Assembly (NCBI GenBank): GCA_015501075.1
Contig: JADNYJ010000105.1
Coordinates: 1 to 64,000 of the forward strand
Reading direction: 5' to 3'
Length of the DNA: 64,000 nt
Source: Gymnopilus junonius
Taxonomy: Eukaryota; Basidiomycota; Agaricomycetes; Agaricales; Galerinaceae
Shown here: positions 10,929-20,976 of the stretch, piece after piece
How positions within the stretch are numbered: position 1 is the stretch's first letter
How the letters are laid out: every line of letters begins with the position of its first letter
The notes under the pieces: model-generated
Databases searched by the model: none
Seen by the model: only the letters and a program-made list of their open reading frames with translations
Told to the model about the DNA's origin: nothing
Translations under genes and position numbers: made by a program

Positions 10929-11190
10929 GACATTTAGGCGTCGTGACCCGCCTAAGTGGCTTCAAAAGCCATAGAATACGAACAGAACGAGACCAAGAGA
11001 CAGAGAGCATAACAGAACCGAAACCGAGACACAAAACTAGAAACCCAGAGACAGTGCAACATTTGAGCGTCGTGTTGAAGACGGCACAAGTAGGCTTTAA
11101 AAGCCAAAGCACAGAGAGAACAGAACGCTAGGGGACGGTGCAACATTTGAGTGTCGCGAAGACAACCCAGGGGGCTTTACAAGCCCGGAC
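10929..11190. repeat. Three diverged repeat units, each with a GGCTT...AAGCC hairpin
   Basis: Each unit begins with a variant of CATTTGAGCGTCGTG (about 10931, 11060 and 11143) and, 15-30 bases later, has a short palindrome: GGCTTCAAAAGCC (10958-10970), GGCTTTAAAAGCC (11093-11105), GGGCTTTACAAGCCC (about 11172-11186). Each is followed by an A/G-rich run with ACAGAG or ACGGAGAGA. Unit spacing is uneven (about 130 and 82 bp), so they are decayed. Small open frames here are by-products. Confidence 0.55.
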
Positions 11191-11314
11191 GCACGGAGAG
11201 AGATGCAAAGGTCAGCATGAGAAATGGTCAAAGAAGATACATAGCGATGTCAAAGTGAAAAGGTTGGGTCGAATGCCGCTTGCTGAGTCTTGGATGAAAT
11301 ATCTTCACTGAGCC

Positions 11315-11656
11315 ATGATATCTAGTATCGAGAAGGGTACAGTGAGCGCGCGTCAATGGAATTATCGAAAGGCATATAACGTACGATGTAGTGAGGCAGA
11401 TTTAGAGATATGGCATGGGAAAGAAGTGTCCGTCAGACGAACGACCAATGGCGAACTCAAGGTGAAGATGTGGGGAGAAAAGAGAGACGGGGAGGGAAAG
11501 GCGGTTAGGAAGTGGGCTTCCATTTATCCTTGTTCACGGTGGCTGTTGTCGGAAGTCGCCGGACATGAGGCTAGAACATGTTGCCTTGTAAAACGGGCCT
11601 TGTTACATATGATAGTCGATTCCCAGCGGGAACATGTGCTCCAGACTTTAACCTAA
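11315..11656 (+). CDS. Doubtful 113-codon open frame
   Basis: An ATG-to-stop frame coding for a basic peptide (WHGKEVSVRRTTNGELKV; KAVRKWASIYPCSRWLL). No domain, signal or partner exon is recognised, and the region is rich in repeats and mobile DNA. It is listed only because it is the longest frame in this stretch; it may be chance or a decayed gene piece. Confidence 0.2.
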   Translation: MISSIEKGTVSARQWNYRKAYNVRCSEADLEIWHGKEVSVRRTTNGELKVKMWGEKRDGEGKAVRKWASIYPCSRWLLSEVAGHEARTCCLVKRALLHMIVDSQREHVLQTLT

Positions 11657-11834
11657 AAAAGTAAATAGTCCCAAAAGGGGATACAATCACGTTGCCTAAT
11701 TTCCCCGAGCCATTGGTATGGTTCTCCTCAAGGCGGTGATAGGCACAGCAAATAAATTTCGGGTATTTTAGCATGGGAATCGTTGCCACAGAAGAGGAAC
11801 GAATATGAAATTTCAGAGTGGAGATCGACAGGTA

Positions 11835-12809
11835 CTATGATTCGTCGGGAGTTTGAAACGATGGGGTGTTTGAAACGACCCCGCTCCTGCCTCTCTACCT
11901 CACTCCTTTGCTCTAGAAAAAATCACATAAATACTAGACCTTCTGGCCTTTAAGATGGTGTAGAAATTTTCTCAGAGAATGCTCTGGATGAGAAAGATAT
12001 CGGACAGATGAGAAGTTCGTTACATCAAAGCAGTCAATGTAACGAGATCATTAGTTAGATCTAGCCAGATCCTAAGGAGCGTTCGCGCCAAAATTTTACA
12101 GGAAGTTTTACTACCTTTAGGCGAGCATCCATGCCAAATTTCATGTCGATTCTCGCAGTATTGCGTTCAGAAAACCTGGAGGACCATTCAGAGTCCAATC
12201 CAGAGTGACAGACGTGATGAGCATTCAAGCTCCGCTATCAGGAGACCGGTTCTGCTCCTGTACCCATACCTCCACCTTTGCCTGCCCCTCCGACCAATTC
12301 CTATGCACACAATTATGCGGCTGAGCCCTCACACGAAGCAGGTCCCTCTCGTTCTTACCATCCACCTGCTCGTTATTCTCCTTACCCACCCCCACCAGCT
12401 GCTATGCCATCCTATCCATATACCCCTCCAGCTCACCCTTATATACCTCACGTATACACCAATAATTACCGTCCAATGTACCCTCCCCCTCAATAGACAT
12501 TTACTCTTGATCTTTTGGCCTTCGGTTGAAGCAATAATTGTGTGCATGCCGTCCATTCGGCTTGTCAGCGGAACTTCAAATAGACTGTGACTGCTATGTG
12601 ACTCTCGTTTCAATCTCCCCATCCTTTCACTTTTGAGACGCGGAAATGCTCCTCTTGCTTACATTTTTAACTTTTCGTTAAAAAAATTTTGCAGATCTAA
12701 AGAGAATGTAAAGTTGTACATTTCTGTAAAATTTTAGCTCTCCAGAGCTTGTGAAAGATTTAATATCGATTTTTCTAAGTTTCCGTTTCAAACTCCCGAC
12801 GAATCATAG
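11835..12809. mobile_element. TIR element 4 (TA-flanked) carrying a coding fragment
   Basis: The ends are perfect 26-bp inverted copies starting CTATGATTCGTCGGGAGTTT, flanked by TA at 11833-11834 and 12810-12811. The 975-bp body has no transposase. It contains a proline/tyrosine-rich open frame at 12278-12496 that looks like the 3' exon of a host gene. This resembles gene-capturing non-autonomous DNA transposons. The left end also holds a second GTTTGAAACGA motif about 20 bp inside the repeat. Confidence 0.75.
12278..12496 (+). pseudogene. Pro/Tyr-rich coding fragment inside TIR element 4
   Basis: The frame runs from about 12243 without an ATG (QETGSAPVPIPPPLPAPPTN) through repeats of Pro, Tyr and Ala (PARYSPYPPPPAAMPSYPYT; YRPMYPPPQ) to a TAG. 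The strong composition over more than 80 codons, with no start and stops upstream, fits a captured terminal exon of a proline-rich protein. The donor gene is not in this window. Confidence 0.45.
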
Positions 12810-12811
12810 TA

Positions 12812-13389
12812 GCAGATGGAAATACTTAAATGGATCTGGAGCTCAAACGGAGCTATGTCACTTCTAATCAACGGAAGAAATCAGAAGAAGCATGCCTTTG
12901 AACCAATCATAATCGCATGTTCCTGCTTCTTGTCGCTATGTTTTCTTAATAGATAGCACTGAACATGTTGACAGGGCTCCCATTCAAGAACTTCGTGGCC
13001 TGGTGCTCAAAGGCAAAATAATCCTGGCAATAAAGAGGCAGTGAAAAAGTCAGTAAATCAGCAGATTGAAAAATGTGCCCAAGCCAAAATTCTTGTTGAA
13101 GAAAATGTTGAAGATCGGGGACGTTCAAAATCAGGGTCGTTATGATGCGCACGTCACGTTATGAAGTCACACTCGGGCCGAGCAGCAGAATTGCATCTAT
13201 GATCTAATCACGCAAAGCAGGTCCTTACTTCGAACCCTGATAATACCTATTCTAGTCAACTTCAACGTCGGAGCCAGAGGAAATCTTGTTGAAGGAGAGA
13301 AGAATAAGAATCAGCCTTGTGAGCGTAGAACTTGTCAGCGGAACACAGGACTAAACCAAAAGCGACCTGGAACCGGCATCGCAGTGTAC
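12812..13389. promoter_or_regulatory. Upstream region of the ASCC2 gene
   Basis: About 580 bp between TIR element 4 and the ASCC2 start, with no supported gene. It must contain the promoter, but no clear TATA box stands out. Confidence 0.35.
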
Positions 13390-15949
13390 ATGGCGAACGA
13401 CATCCTTCGCCTCCCAAATTATCCATCCACACAGTCGAGGAAAAGCTTGGCTCCATCACAGTTGACGACTCTGAACCAGACAATTGCCACGACTTTAGGT
13501 ACCGTTCTCTCGTTACCACCCGAGAAGCGCGATACACCATCCACGCGCAGTTTTCTATCTACATATTCCCAAGATGCTGCCTTCCAGGCCCTTCAAAATC
13601 TGATCTGGAAAAATGACTCTGCCTCTTCAGAGATCTCCTCATCCCCGAGTAATCAACCGAAATCATCAGCCGAAAGATTAATCCAAAAAAGGACTCTTCA
13701 TTTGGCTGAGAAAATAGCTTCGTCACCGCCCGGGCTCGACATTCAAACCCTCCTGGATCTGTCGATCGTGTACGCCCGCTCTCAGCCCTCCCAACTCCAC
13801 CTCGTGTTCCGCGCTGCATTCCAATCAGATGGCTCTTTAGTCCAGATCATATCCAATGACCTTGTTCCAGGGTTCACGGCCCTCTTGTCTCAGCAGACAC
13901 CCACGTCCCAAGGCCTCTATGCGCAACGAAAAGTCGCTGAATGTATTTTTGCATTCTTACGGGGTGCTAAGGGGACTCCTGAATTGATCCGACCTTTCGC
14001 TCACAGTAAGACCTTCCTCGTGGCCTTGGCTTCGAGTTATGATGTCGGTCTGGCTGCAACTGCCTCTTCCTATGGTGGAATTTCTGCACTGACTGTGGGC
14101 ATTTCAGCTCAGGCCAGAGATGCAGATGAATGGGAGAAAATATGGGTCGAAACTAAGGTCGCTCTATTGGACTCGTTCCACGTAATTTTGACTACCCTTT
14201 TGGACGACTTGGCTTCGTGTCCTCCGGGCCCTAGGCTAGCTGTGGAGGCGGAACGAACATTTGACATAGTTTTTGCCCTCCTTGAGGTACCATCTTCATC
14301 CACGACATCTTCAGATATTCCTGCAACGCCCTTCCTCAATCAGACTTTACTGGCGGATTATGAGCAATCCTATTCTTTATCCAAAGCCCTTGCTGCGGCT
14401 CTCAAACACGCGCAAGAGAAAGATGCGCGTCTAGATCTCCTGGAAAGTACGTTACAGTCCTTAGATGTATCATCTCAAGTAGAATATGGAGGAAAGAAGC
14501 AAAAGAACCCTGGAGCACTCAAGATCCTCTTGCGCTCCTCAGGAATCCAACCTGGCATTGACAACCTCGGAAATCGCGGCGCCCGCCCAGAACCCACTAC
14601 CGCCGGCTCTAATTCCAAAGGCAAGGGGAAATCGCGTGCAGAAGGACCTCCTCCACTGTCCTCGATCCTCTCAGACCCTGATCTCGATATCAAAGCCACC
14701 CAAGTACTAGACATTTTCCCTGATACGCCCGTGGACTACATTAAGCTCCTCCTCACTCATGATAGATATGGCCAAAACCCGGAGAAGGTAATAGAGGCCA
14801 TGTTGGAAGGTACGGCCATTGGTCAAGAAGAATTGGAGCGCGATCTACAAGCGTCAGCCGTGATCGATTTTGGCGGAGAGGTTCAGGGAAGTGGTGCGGG
14901 ACAGGTCGTACCGCCCAAGCCAGCTTACAGCGTCGAACAGAGGCGAAATGCGTTCGATGACGAGCAATTAGACCTTTCGCGCTTGCGCATTGGGAAGAAA
15001 TCCGCTGAGTATGTTTTCCACGACATGCTTGTGAGTTTTGCGTGCACTGACGACTACACATCTAGTGATGAGGTCCTTCGAGACCGAAGCTTCATAGAAC
15101 AAATGAAAGCTGACATTCTCCGACGAGCAGAAATGTTATCAGACGAAGAAGACGAAGCTGAAGAAGGGGCTACGGCCGCAAAGGGTAAAGGAAAAGCTAA
15201 AGAAACTTCCGGTGGTTCCGATGCTGTCGATTTGGGACCTGATGACGACGAGGAGCTCGTGGCTGTTCGGCTTGGCGGGGATGGAGAAGACACCGAGCAA
15301 GAAGAGGACGAAGAGGATGAAGAGGATGAACCAGAAGAGGTCCAGACTCCAGAGACGATCGTGGAGTTTGCGTACCTCCGCGATCCCAAGATATTTAACC
15401 GGGATGCGGCGACCAGGAGGAGTAAAGCGCGAGCAGAACTCAAAACGCAGACGGGCAAGTCCAAGCTCGTAGCTTTCCTCCGTCAGAACGTGCAACTAAG
15501 TATTACTTTCACCAGGTTGGGGAGATGAACAAATTGAAGGATGGAAAATCATGTTGGAGCGAACGGTATGGACACACTCTCTTCATCCTTGGACTTTAAT
15601 TTTTAATATGTATTTTTTTTATTCACAGCCTGGCCAAAAGGAAAAACTAGAGGAAAAGCACGCTTTCAGAGGCAACGAGAAGGGCCTGGTCATTCATGCA
15701 GGTGGTGGCAATGCATCTCGGGGCCGAGGGCGGGGTGGTCCTCGAGGTGGCCGGGGACGAGGCCGGGGGGCTGGCGGTGGCGGTGGCGGCGGCGGAAGAG
15801 GTGGTGGTTCCAGTGGAGGCGGAGAAAGCAGTGCCCGAGAACGAGCATGGAAGGATAAGAACAAAGCCAGTCGCGGAAACCATAATAGGAAGAGAGGACA
15901 CGACAAAAAGATGGTGCGTGCTGGTGCCGTAGCTGGCCCGTCATCTTGA
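13390..15949 (+). CDS. CUE3: CUE-domain protein, ASCC2/Cue3 family
   Basis: Four exons, 13390-15008, 15066-15454, 15516-15565 and 15629-15949, give about 792 aa. ASCC2/Cue3 binds ubiquitin through its CUE domain and works in the RQC-trigger/ASC-1 complex, which splits collided ribosomes (and in animals in alkylation repair). The N-terminal helical region (about 1-320) has the family pattern (LQNLIWKNDS; FRAAFQSDGSLVQII). The CUE domain is at about 432-475 (TQVLDIFPDTPVDYIKLLL; a methionine-phenylalanine-proline type motif reads IFPDTP). Downstream are the conserved MKADILRRAEMLSDEEDE, an acidic tract, and WGDEQIEGWKIMLERT followed by PGQKEKLEEKHAFRGNEKG. The tail (about 715-750) is an RGG box rich in Gly/Arg. 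Intron 1 is 57 nt and in frame; intron 2 uses a GC donor. The true ATG is MANDIL. Confidence 0.9.
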
Positions 15950-16296
15950 TGTTTGCAAGGTGTCGATTCATCCATGGATGTTTCATCTGGTTCGAATCTT
16001 GTAAAATGAATTAGCGTGTCACCAGAATGAGTGGAAGAATGCCCTCGAGTACTTCAGCCTTCGTGGTTGTGTGTTTCTTGAAATAGCTTTGTGGTCCTTC
16101 ACATGAAGATCAAGAAAGATCGTAGCACGCTTCCACCCAGGCGGCCTGGTAAAGTTATCCGGAGGTTCAAGTGATTTCATGAATGGTAGCAATACATGGA
16201 ATCCAGGACTAAATGCAAGACGAAGATGACGATGATTATACAGCACAGCAGACTAAAGCAAGAATAACAAGAAAAAGACCGTGAATCAACCTCATA
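15950..16296. other. Convergent intergenic space between ASCC2 and RPA3
   Basis: About 350 bp between two facing stop codons. No gene is supported; the 16246-16019 minus frame lacks domains. Confidence 0.5.
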
Positions 16297-16838
16297 CTAG
16301 CAGAACATTTTGTGGTAAAATCGTGGATCGTGAATAAGCTCTACTGTGTCATTGACGAGCTTCATATCTGGATTGAAGTCAAGTATTAAACAAGGACCAT
16401 TTCGAGAGAAAGCAAACGCACCGAGATCTGATCCCATATTGACACACGCAGCCATCTTTACTGTCGTTGGATTTTGCACTATGCCGATAACCTCAATGAA
16501 CGGGTCTGTGATATTTGCGTTCTAAGAAAACAAGCAAGGCTGTCAGAGCCATTGGTGCATCCAGAAGGTGGATAGAGCCATGGGTGAACATACTGGAGGT
16601 ATAAACACGGTAACTTGACCGCCATCGCTAGCCTCGACAGTAATAGTGTTGCCGTCCATCTAAAGAAACCGAAGCAAATCAGCCTGAATGTCCTCAACAG
16701 AAGTTTTCAAGACAGTGCCCTCACCTTGAGCGTTCTGCAAGCTAGACGGACGAGCTTTCCAACATAGTCAGTGAGTCGCGCGGCATTTACGCGCGTAGAG
16801 AGCTCCTTGTTTTCAGCGCCGGAACCGTCCTGGTACAT
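16297..16838 (-). CDS. RPA3: Replication protein A subunit 3 (RPA14)
   Basis: Four exons, 16838-16725, 16659-16594, 16521-16422 and 16367-16297, give 116 aa, the normal size. RPA3 is the small OB-fold subunit of the RPA trimer that coats single-stranded DNA. Visible landmarks are RVNAARLTDYVGKLVRLACR at the N-terminus, VEASDGGQVTVFIPP in the OB barrel, TVKMAACVNMGSDL, and the C-terminal trimerisation helix (DMKLVNDTVELIHDPRFYHK). The last intron is 54 nt, open and in frame, so a simple ORF reading wrongly includes it; removing it restores GSDL-DMKLVND. The gene faces the plus-strand frame at 16925-17336. Confidence 0.92.
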
Positions 16839-16924
16839 GATCGTCGTGGTATGAGGGGTGCCTTGTCGAAATTAGAACGCGTCCAGGTTGTAATTACTCG
16901 CTACAAATAGCCGTCAACAACGCG

Positions 16925-17336
16925 TACTAGTCTTTCATTATGTTTCAAGTCCATCGGAGAGTATTGGGATGATCAGGCGGGACGGGATGATCGAGCCTAT
17001 ATCCCTCAACTTAATACTTTGCCTTCGTGGGCTCCGATTACAGTTAGACTGTGGTCTCCTGCATCTGAGGCAAAGCTCGCTGCAAATTTCTCCGCCAAGT
17101 GTTTCCTTATGGTGGACTCGGAGTCGCTCTCCATCATGCCTTACCTCTATGGCGACAAGAATCCAAGACATTTGCGGTCGTTTGATTTTGGTTTCACGGG
17201 TACATACATGCCCAAGCTCAGATGCGTCGAGTACGAACTCAACCACGACTACATCACTTTCCCGTCTCTATCCAACCTTCCATTTTTCACGCTTATCTCC
17301 ATCCTGCCTTACGGGAACCCCGGCCTTTCTGTTTAG
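16925..17336 (+). CDS. Hypothetical protein (exon without a clear start)
   Basis: The frame is open from about 16896 to a TAG at 17334-17336 and reads well (EYWDDQAGRDDRAYIPQLNT; SFDFGFTGTYMPKLRCVEYE). There is no good ATG in the long exon. A possible 12-nt first exon at 16837-16848 (ATG, donor GTATGA, acceptor AATAG at 16891-16895) would overlap the RPA3 start on the other strand. Its stop abuts the TPR gene's stop with no space between. No family is recognised. It may be real, a decayed gene or an antisense artefact. Confidence 0.35.
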
Positions 17337-18863
17337 CTATGCCTTGAACTTTCCCTCGAGTTCCTGGTATCGCTTGCGCCAGAGACCGCCTACACTCTTC
17401 ATGCGTTCCGCACTTTCATTCTCGAAGAGTAACTTCCTAGACCAATCCGCGAACGCGTTTCGATCCTTGGGAAGGCCCTTACCGTCGGTTTGAAGCATGA
17501 TCAAGTGGTCGACTAGACCCCCATGGTTTTCTAATTGAGGAAGGCGCAGCGCACGCGCGATGGATTCTTCAGCTTGGCGATAGTCTCCAAGAGCTTCATA
17601 TGCCCTGGACAGACGAACATATCTGTAAAATAAAATATGTTAAATTGATGACGAAATCACGACGAGCCAACAACTACGAACGCCTTTACATAATGTGCGC
17701 TCGACTTGATGGCTGATTCTGCGTCTTTCAGTGCTTTGTGGGCATCCATGGCGTCTCCTTTCAGCAACCTCGCAGCTGAACAATTCGCGCAATAAACCGC
17801 CTTAGCATTCAAAGCCCTTTCATTCATTTCAACATCTAGGATACCATGAGTCTTGATCAGCGCCTTTTCGATGTAGTCGATGGCCTCTCTGTACGCGCCC
17901 ACCGCTGCAACGCCGTTTTTTGCAGCAAACGCTTTGCTCCCCTCTTCTTTTTTCTCGTCAGCGATTTCGAGGTAACGTTCAAAGTTTACCAGGGATCGAA
18001 AGTAATGAGTTTCTCCTTCTCTTTCCTCGTATCGTTGCGGTGCGATCTTCCATTGGAAAGGAGCGGGGAGAGAATCCAGAAATGGATGAAGGGCTGCTTC
18101 GTGCTGTCTCAGGTTTCCCGAAAGGAGTATCATATTAGGGACGTAGGATTCGAGGGGTGGGTACGGCCTGAGTATTGCTTCGCGGATGAAACTGAACAAA
18201 ACAATTATCAGAACAAGTACCGCATTTCCAAAGAAAACCCCTACTTTTCCACTTGATTAGAATCTGGAAGGCCAACGAAACTTTGCACAAGCCTATCTAT
18301 ATCGCTATCCATGCCTGGTCCGACTTTAATATAACAGGATAGCGAAAATGTCTGCTTGACGCCCTCCTGCGTACGTCTTGGGTCGTTCGATCTGAGGGGT
18401 TCTCCCGTAGGTAATTCGAGGCCAGAAAATTGCAGTTGAATCGACCAGAGTGTGAATTTCTGCACTGGAATGGAGGAGAAGTTGACAACAGTATTGCGGG
18501 CATTGCTCCTCTCTTCTTCCAATTTCCCGTATGCTCCTATTATAGATCCCATCATGCGCGCGACATCTGGGTCATCCATGTTTGACTGGAGATATCTGCA
18601 ATCATGAGTTTTTAATAGTTGATCAGAGACCGCAAAGTTAAAAGAAATTGATGGTTTGCACGAAACTGCGCGAAGTCGCCCATTTCTACCTTTCCTGTGA
18701 GGGGATCAGGGCGGATTTTGAGCCCAACGGCCTACATGATTGAACGAATAAGAAAGGGATTCGAGCATCTAACTGCTCGCCATACTATGGTACTGTCATA
18801 ATCCATTCCCAGCGATTCCATGACCTCCCTCATGGGCCTCCTCGAAGCAAGTGGCGCAGTCAT
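17337..18863 (-). CDS. TPR-containing protein, copy 1
   Basis: Five exons, 18863-18786, 18731-18667, 18595-18245, 18191-17682 and 17622-17337, give 429 aa. The first half has a conserved domain of unknown function (VGLKIRPDPLTGKVEMGDFA; NMDDPDVARMMGSI). The second half has helical TPR-like repeats: NFERYLEIADEKKEEGSKAF with AAVGAYREAIDYIEKAL, NCSAARLLKGD with HKALKDAESAIKSS, and YVRLSRAYEALGDYRQAEES. The layout resembles chaperone-binding TPR proteins, but no clamp residues were verified. All four introns match copy 2 (20977-22584) in position and phase, including an unusual GTTTCG donor after exon 2. The stop is directly adjacent to the stop of the convergent frame on the plus strand. Confidence 0.8.
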
Positions 18864-19162
18864 TTGGGACGATAATAGCAGAGAATTGCGATGTTTGTGA
18901 TGAAGTTGTCAATCCTAAACTCCTGTCGAAGCAATTTATATAAATGCAAAGTGAATTAATTATGGGTATCGTTGAAGGCTTGCGATTGGTGGTGACCTTC
19001 AAAGGCCGAGTCGGCGTTCCATGATTCCTTTTGAGCATGCAGTTCATCAACATCAGGTGTGAAGGCGCGATAAATTTGTTACTTCTAGAACGCTCTCTTA
19101 AGACATAAGAATAACCATAAACGTACATCTATTTAATTTTATCCTTTATTCGACGGACACCC

Positions 19163-20441
19163 TCACTCGCAGTCAGCGAATCCAAGAGATCCCCAGCCTG
19201 TCCAATTAGGATGGCAGACACGGAAGTGCTCTTTCTTGTCGATATTCTGCAACTCCTTGATCTCTTCATCAGCCAAGTCAATGACCTTCGTATTGGCTAT
19301 GAACATCGAACATCAGTCAGATCAGAAGACAGGACTTGATAACGTACCGAGAATGCGAGCATTCGTGACGGATTTGGTGAGGACTATATATAAGACGACA
19401 TGAAATGAACAGGTTTCTTGATCACAGAAGCAGAAGGCATTTACCGTTCACACCAGGTTTGTTGGCCTGAAGGGAGATAAGAACGTTGGCAGGGGGCACG
19501 CCGTGTTTCTCTGCGATCTTGTTGACGATGGGGTTGGTGAGGAGGGGCGAGTCATTAGAGCCGAGAGGTGAGTAGGCAGTGACGATAATGCCCTTTTCTC
19601 TGCAGAAGTCCACGAGCTCTTCTTGTGTGCAAGAACTGAGATGCAAAAGGTAAGGATTATTCCGAAATAGAAACAGAGCAGACTTACGGATGAAGCTCAA
19701 TCTGGTTGACGGCAGGAACGACGTCAGTGTTGGCAAGCAAGTGCTTCAACCAGTCAATGGAGACGTTAGATACACCTGAATTGAACCATCAGGATGTGAG
19801 TGGTAACGCATACTTTTTAGACAACGACATACCGATGGCCTTGACTTTCTGAGGGTACCTCTTGTAAACTTGCACCATCTTCTTCCAAGTATCGAGCCAG
19901 TCGATCTAAAACCTGATATGAGACGCGCGGATGGCATATACACACGAAGCAGGCTTACAGAACGGTCAGGACCGCTCAGATCCTCAACCATAGGTGCTGG
20001 CCAGTGCATAAGCCCTATGAAGGAATTGAATATCAATGTTTTCATACACATATATACACTTACATAGATCCAGATAGTCAGTCTTGAGTGCATTCAACGA
20101 GAACTCGAGAGCCTCTTCTACCCTCTTGTGATCATTATTGTTGAGCTTGGTGGTGAGGAAGAAAGAGTCGCGGGCAACACCGGAGGCTTTGATGCCATCG
20201 CCAACCTCGTTCTCGTTGCCGTAGGCAGTGGCGGTGTCGATATGCTTGTAGCCGACTATGAGAGCATACTCGACAGCGTGGGCGACCTCACCTGGGGCGG
20301 ACTTCCACGTTCCTACGTGTCAGTATGAACGGATCAGTGAATCGATGTACATCGATGCCATCACATTAAAATTAACGCACCGAGACCGACAGTAGGCATG
20401 TCAGCGCCGGTGTTGAGCTTGACGGTTTTGTGAGCAGGCAT
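19163..20441 (-). CDS. Aldo/keto reductase (AKR superfamily, GCY1-like)
   Basis: A multi-exon gene starting at [20 protein letters not shown]. AKRs are cytosolic (TIM-barrel) NADPH-dependent oxidoreductases that reduce aldehydes and ketones, such as glyceraldehyde. The catalytic tetrad is present: Asp46 and Tyr51 ([11 protein letters not shown]), Lys76 (FLTTK) and His107 (LMHWPAP). Further family signatures are [26 protein letters not shown] and [12 protein letters not shown]. The C-terminus is [11 protein letters not shown]. Introns are short with standard donors; one splits the residue before LMHW. It sits between two divergent TPR paralogs. The exact substrate cannot be read from sequence. 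Confidence 0.92.
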
Positions 20442-20976
20442 TTTATATAGCTGATGAGGGTGGGTGATAAAGAGAGAAACACGAGATATGACCTCTTATA
20501 TATCCAAGTGGATCGGGGAATGAGTAAGAAAATTCGAGCAATAGAGATTATTTGCAAATTCCGTTCAAACGAAAAAGTGGAGCCTACCGGGTCTCTGATT
20601 GGCTGAAGACCCCACTTTTTGCCTTATGAGGGCATATTTTTCGTTCGTTCAAAAGTTGCTAATATGTCATTTCCATCGTATCGTTGGACCGCTGCTCAAT
20701 CGATCAACCGTGATTACATCGTGCGTGAAATGCTCGGAGACTTGCTTGTCCCCGCATATCGGCAGTGATAAGAGACTGTATGCTATCCTCAAGAAGAGCT
20801 AAATTCTGGATCCAGTTCTACCATTAATTTTTTGGAAAACCAGCAGGGCTGAGGGACATGCGAGCAGCATTGAATATGAGAAAAGGGGTTACGATGGAGA
20901 GATAAATGCATGAACGCACGGGGAGACCGGGCCGTCCCCTCCAGCAGGCCTTTCACTCCTTTGCCGACAACCCATC
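20442..20976. promoter_or_regulatory. Divergent promoter region (AKR and TPR copy 2)
   Basis: A 535-bp space between two divergent starts. It holds an ATTGG pentamer (a reverse CCAAT) near 20600 and A/T-rich stretches. No gene is supported. Confidence 0.4.

Noticed and set aside
10897..11146. Three short frames in the hairpin-repeat region
   Set aside because: Generated by the repeated GGCTT...AAGCC units on both strands; no start context or domain.
13384..13389. Upstream start for ASCC2 at 13384
   Set aside because: The codon there is GTG; the first ATG in frame is at 13390.
15054..15464. Minus-strand Ser-rich frame opposite ASCC2
   Set aside because: Poly-Ser arises from reading the Asp/Glu-rich tract of ASCC2 in reverse.
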